Below are positions 17,928 through 27,215 of a DNA stretch of 64,000 nucleotides, piece by piece. Numbering within the stretch: position 1 is the first letter of the stretch; the number at the start of each line of letters is the position of its first letter. The translations under genes were made by a program, and so were the position numbers. Below the pieces are notes generated by a model, which was not told the origin of the DNA, did not search any database, and was given only the letters and a program-made list of their open reading frames with translations. The DNA is from Gammaproteobacteria bacterium (GTDB lineage Bacteria > Pseudomonadota > Gammaproteobacteria > Pseudomonadales > JAUIET01), in NCBI GenBank assembly GCA_030431775.1, contig JAUIHW010000002.1, positions 195,087-259,086 of the forward strand. The letters are read 5' to 3'.

Positions 17928-20343
17928 TGGACTGCACCCTGTCATTGCCCTGCACCCTACTGGCGAAACGTGCTCTAGCCTCCGCCAACTCGCGCAGCCT
18001 TGCCTGAACCCGCCCGTTCACACTGTCAGCCGGGTACAGATTGTTCGCATCCGGCTGTCCGGCTTCGATCCCAGTCAGTAATTCCAAGGCTTCATCGACG
18101 TGCTCGACGGCAAACACCTTGAACAAGCCTTGCTCAGCATGTTGAACCACATCGTCACGCAGCATCAAATGCCGTACGTTGGCTGCCGGAATGATGACGG
18201 CCTGCCCGTTCACCTCACCGCGGGCACGGCACACGTCAAAGAAACCTTCAATCTTTTCATTCACCCCACCAATTGCCTGCATTTGCCCCCGTTGGTTCAC
18301 CGAGCCGGTCATTGCGAAGCGCTGCTGAATCGGCACCTGCGACAACACCGATAACAGCGCACACAGCTCTGCCATGGAGGCACTGTCGCCTTCCACACCG
18401 CCGTAGGACTGCTCAAACACCAAGCTGGCTGAAATTGACAGAGGGTGGTCCTGCGCGTATCGCGCGCCCAGAAAACTCGACAGGATCAGCACACCTTTTG
18501 AGTGGATCGGCCCCCCAAGCTCGGTTTCGCGCTCAATATCAACCACATTACCCGAGCCCAGCCTAACCGTAGCGGTAATTCGCGCTGGCTGGCCGAAGCT
18601 GAGAGTGCCGAGCTGCAATACCGACAAGCCATTCACCTGGCCTATGCACTCGCCATCGGTGTCAATCAACACAACCCCATTGGCAAATTGTTCATGCATG
18701 CGTTCGCGAATTCGATCCGCCCGGAACTGTTGCTGGTCTATGGCCTGCTGTACGTCGCTGGCTGTTACTGTCTGGCGGGCATTGCTGGCTGCCCAGTGAC
18801 TGGATTCGCGCACCAGCTCCCCGATGTTGCGCATGCGAGTGGTGATTTTTTCTGCGTCCCCTGCTATACGGGAGGTCTGGTCTATCACCCTGGCCAAGCC
18901 GGACACATCGAATGGCAACAGGTTTTCCTTTCTGATGAGCTTTTCGATCGTATTGATCAGCATGGCACGATTGGCGTCATTGCGCTCTACATCATCATCA
19001 AAGTCTGCTGTGACTTTGAACAAGTCTGGAAATTCTGGATCATAGGCGCTCAACAAATAATACAATCGACGATCACCAACCAGTACGACTTTTATATCCA
19101 GAGGTGCTGCCTGCGGTTCCAGGCTAACCGTGCTGATCAGACCAAAGCGACTTTCCAGCGACTCAATGCGCAATTCGTTTTCCTGCAAGGCTCGTTTCAG
19201 GCTGTCATAGGCAAGCGGCTGCATCAATAACTGGCGTGCGTCCAGCAACAGGTAGCCGCCATTCGCACGATGCAAGGCTCCGGCTTTGATCAGCGTGAAG
19301 TTGGTCGTCAGCGTGCCCATTTGCGCCGTGTGCTCTATGCAGCCGATCAGGTTGCCATGGGTCGGCAGGCTTTCATGAACGACCGGGGCACAGGTCTTAC
19401 CAGTCTGATCCACCAGCACATTAACTGCAAAGCGCTGCAATGACTGGCGGCCCCCGTTCTGCAACTGTAACAACGGGTTGCTATCACCAGTCGGTCGAAA
19501 ATCGTCAAAATTGTCGATGACATCACGCTCAACTTCATCAAGGTACTGCCGCACACTGTCACAGGCTTGGTATTTATCCTTCAGCGAACTGACCGAGTTG
19601 TTCACGGCGATGCGCGCAGTCTCGCTATTAAGCTGCTTAACCTGGTCACGCAACTCTTTGTGCCACTGCGGGAATTGCCGCAAGGTCTTTTTTAGTTTTT
19701 CCTGCAGCGCTCCTATCGATTCCTGTATGTCGTTCTGTTCTTTTTCCGGCAGCCGGTTATAGTCCTCCGGCGAGATCACCTCTCCTTTCTTATTCAAAGG
19801 TGCAAAACCGTAGCCTCCCGGCGTTTGCATCATACCGATGCCGCGCTGCTGCGCTTCTTTGCCCAATCCCTCCAACGCGTCGGCTTGCCGGCTACCGATT
19901 TCATGCTCCAGCTCGCCGAGCTTGGCCTGATAGTCTTCGGAGTCAAAGGCTGCTGGGATAATACTGCGCAGGTCCTCGATCAGCTGGTCCACATTCTGCT
20001 TGAACTGTAGGCCCTGGCCTGGTGCCAGACTCAGCAGCACCGGCTGTTCCGGCTTCTGGAAATTATTTACGTAGCAGAGATCGTTCGGTGTCGGTTTGGC
20101 TTCGGCATCGCGAACAACCATCTGTCGTACGGCGTCCAACATTCCGCTGCCGCTTTGCCCCAACGCGAATATATTGTAGCCGTGGCCAGGCATGGCCATA
20201 CCAAACTGCAACCCGGCCGCTGCACGCTGGTGGCAATCAATAAAGCTGACCTGCTCATCCACCTGCGTGTTGATAGATGCAATAAGCGCTTGATCTGTGC
20301 GGGTATAAAGTCTGTTGCTGTCCAATGCGTCGATAGGGCTCAT
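17911..20343 (-). CDS. LonC-type Lon-family protease with degenerate ATPase motifs
   Basis: An 810-residue protein with an AAA-like N-terminal module, a long helical insert (about 140-280) and a C-terminal S16 Lon protease domain. The Ser-Lys dyad is visible: serine in VEGDSAS (about 656) and lysine in GGVNEKIEGF (about 697). The expected Walker A reads GQSGSGMLDAV, with methionine in place of the key lysine, and the Walker B region reads GGYLLLDAR, without the catalytic glutamate. Proteolysis may therefore be ATP-independent or use nucleotide unusually, as in LonC-type enzymes. The gene probably shares a transcript with the stress-like ORF downstream. Confidence 0.87.
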   Translation of the reverse strand: MSPIDALDSNRLYTRTDQALIASINTQVDEQVSFIDCHQRAAAGLQFGMAMPGHGYNIFALGQSGSGMLDAVRQMVVRDAEAKPTPNDLCYVNNFQKPEQPVLLSLAPGQGLQFKQNVDQLIEDLRSIIPAAFDSEDYQAKLGELEHEIGSRQADALEGLGKEAQQRGIGMMQTPGGYGFAPLNKKGEVISPEDYNRLPEKEQNDIQESIGALQEKLKKTLRQFPQWHKELRDQVKQLNSETARIAVNNSVSSLKDKYQACDSVRQYLDEVERDVIDNFDDFRPTGDSNPLLQLQNGGRQSLQRFAVNVLVDQTGKTCAPVVHESLPTHGNLIGCIEHTAQMGTLTTNFTLIKAGALHRANGGYLLLDARQLLMQPLAYDSLKRALQENELRIESLESRFGLISTVSLEPQAAPLDIKVVLVGDRRLYYLLSAYDPEFPDLFKVTADFDDDVERNDANRAMLINTIEKLIRKENLLPFDVSGLARVIDQTSRIAGDAEKITTRMRNIGELVRESSHWAASNARQTVTASDVQQAIDQQQFRADRIRERMHEQFANGVVLIDTDGECIGQVNGLSVLQLGTLSFGQPARITATVRLGSGNVVDIERETELGGPIHSKGVLILSSFLGARYAQDHPLSISASLVFEQSYGGVEGDSASMAELCALLSVLSQVPIQQRFAMTGSVNQRGQMQAIGGVNEKIEGFFDVCRARGEVNGQAVIIPAANVRHLMLRDDVVQHAEQGLFKVFAVEHVDEALELLTGIEAGQPDANNLYPADSVNGRVQARLRELAEARARFASRVQGNDRVQSNEQPG

Positions 20344-20493
20344 GCATCAATTCCAGCCTGCCATTGATGACCGTATTGTGCTGGTATATGTGACGCCGCA
20401 GATTGATCAGCGTCAATAGCCGGTTTGAGTGTTGGCTAATCCGCTTGCCGCTCATGCGCTTCACGATTATCATCGCGCCGCCAAGCGCTGCTA

Positions 20494-20518
20494 ATACTTG
20501 ACTAAATTACTAGGTTAT
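20494..20518 (+). promoter_or_regulatory. IscR type 1 binding site at the suf promoter
   Basis: The 25 bases follow the IscR type 1 consensus closely in the first half (ATA, C, TT, GACT, then an A/T core) and loosely in the second (ACTAGGTTAT). A TTGACT hexamer inside it (20498-20503) can serve as the -35 element. This predicts autorepression of iscR and the suf genes by [2Fe-2S]-IscR when clusters are sufficient. Confidence 0.7.
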
Positions 20519-20555
20519 GCGATTCTGTTGCTACAGTTTCAGCAAGAAGTAATCC

Positions 20556-21038
20556 GTGCGCTTAACCACCCGAGGCCGCTATGCGGTCACAGCAATGCTT
20601 GACCTGGCCGTGAACAGCGCCAACGGGCCAGCGCGTTTGGCCGCCATTTCGGAGCGTCAGGATATTTCTCTGTCCTATCTCGAGCAACTGTTCGGACAGC
20701 TGCGTCGCCAAGGCCTTGTGCGCAGCCAGCGTGGGCCCGGAGGTGGGTATTTGCTGGGGCGGGAAGCGGCCGCTATCAGCATTGCAGAAGTTATTGCCGC
20801 GGTGAACGAAGACACCGATGCCACGCGGTGCGGCGGGGCGGGAGATTGTCACCATGGCGGCACCTGCATTACGCATCACCTGTGGATGGACCTTAGCGAT
20901 CAGATTCGAAGCTTTCTGGGTGATATATCCCTGGCCAACCTGGTGGAACGCCAGGAAGTGCAGGCCATTGCCCGCCAGCAGCTGACGGCCAGCCAATCAT
21001 CTGGTGATGAGAACCGTATTGTCGCCAGTAACGTATAA
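20556..21038 (+). CDS. iscR: Fe-S cluster regulator IscR (Rrf2 family)
   Basis: A 160-residue winged-helix regulator that binds a [2Fe-2S] cluster and tunes cluster-assembly genes. The cluster ligands fall at C92, C98, C104 and H107 ([16 protein letters not shown]), the same positions as in E. coli IscR. The start is GTG with AAGAAG upstream. It heads the suf operon rather than an isc operon, which occurs in several proteobacterial lineages where SUF is the housekeeping system. A type 1 site overlaps its promoter. Confidence 0.95.
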   Translation: MRLTTRGRYAVTAMLDLAVNSANGPARLAAISERQDISLSYLEQLFGQLRRQGLVRSQRGPGGGYLLGREAAAISIAEVIAAVNEDTDATRCGGAGDCHHGGTCITHHLWMDLSDQIRSFLGDISLANLVERQEVQAIARQQLTASQSSGDENRIVASNV

Positions 21039-21065
21039 ACCCGGCACCCGGAGCCAGTAAGCAGC

Positions 21066-22505
21066 ATGTCACAGGAACAGATCAACGAAGCAATTGCGAA
21101 AGAGTACGCGGCCGGTTTTGTCACGCAAATCGAGTCAGATACCCTACCGCCTGGTTTGGATGAAGACGTTATTCGCTTTATTTCCGGGCGCAAGAACGAG
21201 CCGGAATGGTTGCTGGAATGGCGTCTGGAAGCCTATCGCAGCTGGTGCGAAATGGCGGAGCCCGAATGGGCTCATGTGCACTACCCGGAAATTGATTTCA
21301 ATACGATTTCCTATTTTTCCTCGCCGAAAAGCATGGAAGACCGGCCCAAGAGCCTGGATGAGGTAGACCCGGAGCTGCTGGAGACCTACGAAAAGCTGGG
21401 CATTCCGCTGCACGAACAGGAAATGCTTGCCGGTGTGGCGGTGGATGCGGTATTCGATTCCGTGTCAGTGGCAACCACGTTTCGCGAAAAGCTGGCCGAG
21501 GCCGGGGTTATCTTCTGCTCGATATCCGAAGCCGTGCACGAGTACCCGGACTTAGTGCGCAAGCACCTGGGCAGCGTGGTGCCGCGCAAAGACAACTTTT
21601 ATGCGGCACTCAACAGTGCGGTTTTCAGCGATGGGTCCTTCGTGTACATCCCAAAAGGCGTGCGCTGTCCGATGGAACTATCCACCTACTTCCGAATAAA
21701 TGAAGCGAATACCGGGCAGTTCGAACGCACGCTGATCGTCGCCGATGAAGGCAGTCACGTCAGTTACCTGGAAGGCTGTACTGCGCCCATGCGCGATGAA
21801 AACCAGGTGCATGCGGCCGTCGTGGAACTGGTGGCACTGGATAATGCCGAGATCAAATACTCCACCGTACAAAACTGGTATCCCGGCGACGCCGAGGGCA
21901 AGGGCGGCATCTACAACTTCGTCACCAAGCGCGGGGTCGCGCACACCAACGCAAAAATCAGCTGGACCCAGGTGGAAACCGGTTCCGCTGTCACCTGGAA
22001 GTACCCCAGCTGTATATTGCGTGGCGACAACAGCGTTGGCGAGTTCTACTCGGTGGCACTGACCAATAACTTTCAGCAGGCCGACACCGGCACTAAGATG
22101 ATCCACCTGGGTAAGAACACCCGTTCAACAATCATCTCCAAGGGCATTTCAGCCGGTAAAAGCTCGAATGCTTATCGAGGCCTGGTGCGTATGAGCCCAA
22201 AGGCCACCGGCGCACGCAATTACACCCAGTGCGACTCGCTGCTGATTGGCGACCGCTGTGCGGCGCACACTTTTCCCTATATTGAAAGTCGCAACCCATC
22301 GGCGGTTATCGAACACGAGGCCACCACCTCCAAGGTCAGCGACGACCAGCTTTATTTGTGCCTGCAACGCGGGCTGGATGCGGAAAAAGCCGTGTCCATG
22401 ATTGTGAACGGCTTCTGTAAGGAAGTGTTCAAAGAATTGCCGATGGAATTCGCCGTGGAAGCCGGTAAATTACTGGAAGTCAGCCTGGAAGGCTCGGTTG
22501 GCTAA
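21066..22505 (+). CDS. sufB: Fe-S cluster scaffold subunit SufB
   Basis: A 479-residue SufB, the scaffold half of the SufBC2D complex on which the nascent cluster is built. The beta-helix core carries family segments such as [19 protein letters not shown] and the conserved cysteine and histidine region [17 protein letters not shown] followed by [10 protein letters not shown]. Length is normal for the family. It begins 27 bases after iscR and is followed directly by sufC. Confidence 0.97.
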   Translation: MSQEQINEAIAKEYAAGFVTQIESDTLPPGLDEDVIRFISGRKNEPEWLLEWRLEAYRSWCEMAEPEWAHVHYPEIDFNTISYFSSPKSMEDRPKSLDEVDPELLETYEKLGIPLHEQEMLAGVAVDAVFDSVSVATTFREKLAEAGVIFCSISEAVHEYPDLVRKHLGSVVPRKDNFYAALNSAVFSDGSFVYIPKGVRCPMELSTYFRINEANTGQFERTLIVADEGSHVSYLEGCTAPMRDENQVHAAVVELVALDNAEIKYSTVQNWYPGDAEGKGGIYNFVTKRGVAHTNAKISWTQVETGSAVTWKYPSCILRGDNSVGEFYSVALTNNFQQADTGTKMIHLGKNTRSTIISKGISAGKSSNAYRGLVRMSPKATGARNYTQCDSLLIGDRCAAHTFPYIESRNPSAVIEHEATTSKVSDDQLYLCLQRGLDAEKAVSMIVNGFCKEVFKELPMEFAVEAGKLLEVSLEGSVG

Positions 22506-22518
22506 GCCTGGAGAAGTT

Positions 22519-23268
22519 ATGTTATCGATTAAAGACCTGCACGCCAGTGTAGACGGCAAAACCATTCTGAATGGGCTGAGCCTGACGGTAAACCCCGGCG
22601 AAGTACACGCCATTATGGGACCTAATGGGTCTGGTAAAAGTACCCTGGGGCATGTGTTGGCCGGCCGGCCGGGCTATGAAGCAATTTCCGGCTCGGTGGA
22701 GTTTCTCGGCCAGAACCTGCTGGAACTGGAAACCGAGGAACGCGCGCACCTGGGCCTGTTTCTGGCCTTTCAGTACCCGGTGGAAATTCCTGGCGTCAGC
22801 AATATGGAGTTTCTGAAGGCCAGCGTGGATGCCGCGCGCAAAGAGCGGGGTGAGCCGGCACTGGATGCCGTCACGTTTATGAAAATGGCCCGCGAAGCCA
22901 GCAAAATAGTGGATTTGGATCCAGCTTTTCTGAAACGTGGCGTGAACGAAGGATTCTCCGGCGGCGAGAAGAAACGCAACGAATTAATGCAGATGATGCT
23001 GCTGGAACCGAAGCTGGCGATCATGGATGAAACCGACAGCGGCCTGGACATCGACGCCCTGCAGGTAGTTGCCAATGGGGTCAATAGCATGCGAAACAAA
23101 GACCGCTCCTTTATTCTGGTGACGCATTACCAGCGCCTGCTTAATTTCATTGAGCCGGACTTTGTGCATGTGTTATCCGGCGGTAAGATTGTCCGCTCTG
23201 GCGACAAGAGCCTGGCACTTGAGCTGGAAGAGCGCGGCTATGCCTGGGTGGCGGATGAGGTTGCCTGA
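22519..23268 (+). CDS. sufC: Fe-S assembly ATPase SufC
   Basis: An ABC-type ATPase of about 249 residues that drives conformational change of the SufBD scaffold. It has Walker A (GPNGSGKST), the signature FSGGEKKR, Walker B ending in LAIMDETDSGLD and the H-loop (LVTHYQRLL). The ATG at 22519 is chosen because GGAGAAG lies just upstream; the longer frame would need a TTG within the sufB end. Its stop overlaps the sufD start. Confidence 0.97.
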   Translation: MLSIKDLHASVDGKTILNGLSLTVNPGEVHAIMGPNGSGKSTLGHVLAGRPGYEAISGSVEFLGQNLLELETEERAHLGLFLAFQYPVEIPGVSNMEFLKASVDAARKERGEPALDAVTFMKMAREASKIVDLDPAFLKRGVNEGFSGGEKKRNELMQMMLLEPKLAIMDETDSGLDIDALQVVANGVNSMRNKDRSFILVTHYQRLLNFIEPDFVHVLSGGKIVRSGDKSLALELEERGYAWVADEVA

Positions 23269-24557
23269 TGGGTGAGTTTCTGCAACACAGCCTGGATACT
23301 GCCGCCAAGCAGGCACCAGCCTGGCTTAGCGACGTGCTCAGCAATGGTCGTAGACGCTGGGAAGCCAGCCGCTGGCCGGACCGCAAAACCGAGCAATGGA
23401 AATACACTTCCTTGCAGGCGCTGCAACAGGAATATCACGCTGCAGATACCAGTGCGCAGCTGCCTGACGATATGACCTTGCCGCAATTAGCCGGCAATCG
23501 CCTGGTCTTCGTAGACGGCAACTACAGTGCTGAGCTCAGTCACTGCGACAGCCATATAGATGTCGTGCGCTTCCAGGACGCGAGCGCCGAGCAGGCTGAA
23601 CGAATTCGTGAACACCTGGGCACAGCGCTGAATGGCGAGCAGCATATATTTGCCGCCCTGAACGATGCCGCCCTGCAGGACGGGCTGCTGCTGGATATTC
23701 CCGCCGATACAATCATTGACGAACCACTGCAACTGGTCTGGTTTAGCAGCCAATGCTCTGCTGCTTTCAACATCAATCAACGCACTTTGGTGCTGGCCGG
23801 CAAGCACTCCCGGGCCGAAATAATTGAGCAATTCATTAGTGCCGATGGTAGCCAGGCCTTTACAAACGGTATTACTGAGCTGATTCTCGCTGATAATGCG
23901 GCACTGGCTTATCTGCGTCTGCATGAGGAGCGCCGACAGGCAACCCACATTGGCGGGGTGCACGCCCTGTTGGCGCGCGATAGCCGCTTAGATGCCTTCC
24001 ATATGGCGCTCGGCAGCGACCTGAAGCGCCTCGACCTGGTGGTGCAATACGTTGGCCCGGGCGCACACTGCGACTTGAATGGCATTTACCTTCCTCGCGG
24101 CAAAGAGCACATCGACTACCACACTTGCATTGAGCACGCCGTAGCGCACTGCAGCACCGACGAAGCCTTCCGCGGCATCATCAGCGATGAGGCCACCGCG
24201 GTTTTCAATGGCCGTATTCACATTCATGAGAACGCACAGAAGACCCGCGCCGAGCTGAGCAACAAGAACCTGCTAACCAGTGACCAGGCTACGGTGAACA
24301 GCAAGCCCGAACTGGAAATTTACGCCGACGATGTACAGTGTGCCCACGGCGCTACCGTGGCCCAACTGGATGAAACCAGCCTACACTACCTGCGTACCCG
24401 TGGCGTACCCAAAGATGAGGCGGAAGTCATGCTGAGCTTCGGCTTTATTAATGAGTTGGTTGACAATATTGGCAATGAAAGTGTGCGCAATTACCTGCGC
24501 CCGCTGCTGGCGCAGCAGTTCAGCGCCGACCCGGATTTAACTAGGCACCTGGTATGA
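23268..24557 (+). CDS. sufD: Fe-S assembly scaffold subunit SufD
   Basis: A 429-residue partner of SufB. The N-terminal helical part is divergent, and the C-terminal beta-helix has the conserved VFNGRIHIHENAQKT and SKPELEIYADDVQCAHGATV segments, including the histidine needed for iron acquisition in this family. The ATG overlaps the sufC stop, and its own end overlaps sufS by four bases, indicating tight translational coupling. Confidence 0.95.
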   Translation: MGEFLQHSLDTAAKQAPAWLSDVLSNGRRRWEASRWPDRKTEQWKYTSLQALQQEYHAADTSAQLPDDMTLPQLAGNRLVFVDGNYSAELSHCDSHIDVVRFQDASAEQAERIREHLGTALNGEQHIFAALNDAALQDGLLLDIPADTIIDEPLQLVWFSSQCSAAFNINQRTLVLAGKHSRAEIIEQFISADGSQAFTNGITELILADNAALAYLRLHEERRQATHIGGVHALLARDSRLDAFHMALGSDLKRLDLVVQYVGPGAHCDLNGIYLPRGKEHIDYHTCIEHAVAHCSTDEAFRGIISDEATAVFNGRIHIHENAQKTRAELSNKNLLTSDQATVNSKPELEIYADDVQCAHGATVAQLDETSLHYLRTRGVPKDEAEVMLSFGFINELVDNIGNESVRNYLRPLLAQQFSADPDLTRHLV

Positions 24558-25801
24558 AGCCAGCGACTGCCAATAAAGCGCCAGTGTTCGACGCTGCCGA
24601 GATCCGGGCAGACTTCCCGATTTTGCAGCAGCAGGTCAATGGCCAGCCGTTAGTTTACCTTGACAACGCCGCCACCACCCAGAAACCACAGTGCGTGATC
24701 GATGCGATCGGCAACTACTATTCCCGTGATAACTCCAATGTGCATCGCGGTGCGCACGCCCTCGCAGATCGGGCCACGCAGGCGTTTGAAGGCGCCCGCA
24801 GAACTCTGGCCGATTTTATCAATAGCCCCAAAGCGGAGCAGTTGGTCTGGACCAGTGGCACCACCGAAGGCATCAACTTGGTAGCCTACAGCTGGGGGCG
24901 CAGCAATCTGCAGGCTGGTGACAAAGTACTGGTGCCCACACTCGAGCACCACGCTGATATCGTTCCCTGGCAGTTGGTTGCCGCCGAACGCAACGCACAA
25001 CTGGTTCCCATTCCCATTCTCGACAGTGGTGATATTGATCTTGACGCCTTCGACCAACTGCTCGATGAACGGGTTCGACTGGTGGCGCTCAACCACGTAT
25101 CGAATGCCCTGGGCACGGTCAACCCGATTGAAACCGTGATTAAGCGCGCCCATGCCGCCGGTGCGCTGGTGTTGATCGACGCGGCTCAGGCCGTTGCGCA
25201 TTGGCCAGTGGACGTGCAGGCCCTGGGTTGCGACTTTTATGTCTTCTCAGCCCACAAAGTGTTCGGGCCGACCGGAATCGGCGCGCTGTGGGGCCGTGAA
25301 GAAATACTCGACGCTATGCCACCTTTCCTCGGCGGTGGTGAAATGATCGACCGGGTCAGCTTCGACGGCACTACGTTTAACACCCTGCCCTTTAAGTTTG
25401 AAGCTGGCACCCCACATATAGCGGGTGCGATTGGATTTGCGGCCGCAATCAACTATCTGAACGGGCTGGATCGGGCGGCCGCCGCTGAACACGAACATGC
25501 CTTGTTGCAGACCACGCTACAACGCGCCGCAGAAGTTCCCGGCCTGCGTCGCATCGGCCAGCCGCAACAGGCCGCCGGAATTTTCAGCTTTGTGATTGAT
25601 GGCATACATGCAGCCGATTTGGGCATGCTGCTGGACCAGCAAGGTGTGGCTGTGCGCACCGGCCATCATTGCGCGCAGCCCCTGATGGCCCACTATGGAA
25701 TCGAAGGTACGGTGCGGGCGTCCTATTCCATCTATAATACGATGGAAGACGTGGAGAGCCTGTTTACCGCCATCGACAAGGCCGTTCAACTGCTCAGCTA
25801 G
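24554..25801 (+). CDS. sufS: Cysteine desulfurase SufS
   Basis: A 415-residue type II cysteine desulfurase that releases sulfur from cysteine as an enzyme persulfide and passes it to SufE. The PLP lysine is in FSAHKVFGPTG, the PLP-contacting aspartate in LIDAAQAVAHWP, and the active cysteine in RTGHHCAQPLM. The short loop around that cysteine marks the SufS rather than the IscS type. Its partner SufE is encoded at the end of the operon. Confidence 0.96.
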   Translation: MKPATANKAPVFDAAEIRADFPILQQQVNGQPLVYLDNAATTQKPQCVIDAIGNYYSRDNSNVHRGAHALADRATQAFEGARRTLADFINSPKAEQLVWTSGTTEGINLVAYSWGRSNLQAGDKVLVPTLEHHADIVPWQLVAAERNAQLVPIPILDSGDIDLDAFDQLLDERVRLVALNHVSNALGTVNPIETVIKRAHAAGALVLIDAAQAVAHWPVDVQALGCDFYVFSAHKVFGPTGIGALWGREEILDAMPPFLGGGEMIDRVSFDGTTFNTLPFKFEAGTPHIAGAIGFAAAINYLNGLDRAAAAEHEHALLQTTLQRAAEVPGLRRIGQPQQAAGIFSFVIDGIHAADLGMLLDQQGVAVRTGHHCAQPLMAHYGIEGTVRASYSIYNTMEDVESLFTAIDKAVQLLS

Positions 25802-25811
25802 AGGTGAAGTG

Positions 25812-26168
25812 ATGACCGTAGAAACCTTTGATATTAACGAGCAACTGGTGTCGGTCACCCCGGCCGCTGCGGAGCATTTTCGCAGCAGCCTGGATGGCTC
25901 GACCAAAGACAGCGTGCGCATCAGCGTACAGGAAAGTGGCTGCACCGGTTTCAAGTACGTCGTTGAGGAGGTGGAAACATCCCAGGAAGGCGACATTGTC
26001 ATTGCGCTGGACAACGGCGTGCACCTATTTCTGGACCGTGAGGCCGTTAATTTCCTGCGCGGCTCGGAAATCGACTACGCTCGTGAAGGCATTAACCGTA
26101 CCCTGGTGTTCAAAAATCCTAATGTTACTGCTGAATGTGGCTGTGGCGAAAGCTTCAGCATCAACTAG
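25812..26168 (+). CDS. sufA: A-type Fe-S carrier (SufA/IscA family)
   Basis: A 118-residue carrier that moves clusters from the scaffold to targets. The three ligand cysteines are C44 (ESGCTGF), C109 and C111 (ECGCGESF). The start at 25812 directly follows a GAGGTGAAG ribosome site; a longer frame from 25695 would run antisense-like through the end of sufS and is rejected. The position between sufS and sufT is typical of this operon type. Confidence 0.94.
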   Translation: MTVETFDINEQLVSVTPAAAEHFRSSLDGSTKDSVRISVQESGCTGFKYVVEEVETSQEGDIVIALDNGVHLFLDREAVNFLRGSEIDYAREGINRTLVFKNPNVTAECGCGESFSIN

Positions 26169-26180
26169 GCGGCACTGCGA

Positions 26181-26723
26181 ATGAGTGCACAAGAACGAGC
26201 GCTGATCACCACCACGCGCGATTGCCCGGGTCGCCTGGTGCCGGTTGGCGACCCGGTGACTATTCCAGCCCACACTTTCGTAACTTTAACGCAATCGTTA
26301 GGCGGTAACTACACCGTAGTTTACAACGGTAATATGGTTCGGGTAGACGGCACTGACGCCGACGCCCTGGGATTCGAGCCTACCCGTCTGGAATTCGACG
26401 TCCCAAGCAATGGCGAAATCAGTGAAACCCAGGTCTGGGAAGCTCTGCACACCGTGTACGACCCGGAGATTCCCGTTGATCTGGTTAACCTCGGCCTGAT
26501 CTACTCGGTTGACATCGATCAGGACACCAAGAAAGTCGCCATTGCCATGACCCTGACAGCACCCGGTTGCGGCATGGGCCCGGTTCTGGTGGGCGATGTG
26601 GAGTACCGGGTGGCCCAGGTACCGCATGTTCGTGAGGTTGCTGTGGAACTGGTATTCGACCCGCCCTGGAGCCGGGAGATGATGTCGGAGGAAGCACAGC
26701 TCGAAACCGGGATGTTCTTCTGA
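26181..26723 (+). CDS. sufT: Fe-S assembly protein SufT (MIP18/DUF59 family)
   Basis: A 180-residue protein with an N-terminal part specific to SufT and a C-terminal MIP18-like domain (DPEIPVDLVNLGLIYSVDI, then LTAPGCGMGPVLVGDVE with the conserved cysteine). SufT homologues help mature Fe-S proteins under high demand. It starts 13 bases after the carrier gene and abuts sufE, so it is a full member of the operon. Confidence 0.94.
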   Translation: MSAQERALITTTRDCPGRLVPVGDPVTIPAHTFVTLTQSLGGNYTVVYNGNMVRVDGTDADALGFEPTRLEFDVPSNGEISETQVWEALHTVYDPEIPVDLVNLGLIYSVDIDQDTKKVAIAMTLTAPGCGMGPVLVGDVEYRVAQVPHVREVAVELVFDPPWSREMMSEEAQLETGMFF

Positions 26724-27155
26724 ATGTCAGACGATAACCCTTTTGGCCACAGCATCACGGCCGAGGACATTATTGACACCCTCGGCTTTTTCGACACCTG
26801 GGAAGAACGCTACAAGTACATTATTGACCTCGGCAAGGAACTTCCACCCATGCCGGACGCGTTGCACACCGAAGATCGTCTGATTCGTGGCTGTCAGAGC
26901 AAGGTTTGGATAGAACCTGCATTCAACGGCAACAAGCTGGAATTCCTGATGGACAGTGATGCCTTTATCGTGAAAGGCCTGCTCGGCGTGGTACTGGCAG
27001 CCTATAACAATCAGACCGCGCAGCACATTCTCGACTTCGACATCGAAGCCTATTTTGCTGAACTGGATTTACTCCAGCATCTATCCTCCGCTCGCGGTAA
27101 TGGCTTAAAAGCCATGGTCGCCCGCATTCAGGCGATTGCTGCAGACGCAGCTTAA
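26724..27155 (+). CDS. sufE: Sulfur acceptor SufE
   Basis: A 143-residue sulfur-transfer protein that accepts persulfide from SufS and hands it to SufB. The active cysteine is C57 in LIRGCQSKVWI, and the LGKELPPMPDALHTE segment is typical of the family. Its ATG follows the sufT stop with no gap. It is the last gene of the iscR-suf operon. Confidence 0.95.
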   Translation: MSDDNPFGHSITAEDIIDTLGFFDTWEERYKYIIDLGKELPPMPDALHTEDRLIRGCQSKVWIEPAFNGNKLEFLMDSDAFIVKGLLGVVLAAYNNQTAQHILDFDIEAYFAELDLLQHLSSARGNGLKAMVARIQAIAADAA

Positions 27156-27215
27156 AAACGGCTTTATCCCGTGCGATAATATCGCCAGAATCTAATCTAC
27201 AATGGAGCCCCAATA

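Noticed and set aside
25695-25811. Upstream extension of the A-type carrier
   Set aside because: It overlaps the sufS coding end in another frame; the ATG at 25812 has a strong ribosome site and gives the normal family length.
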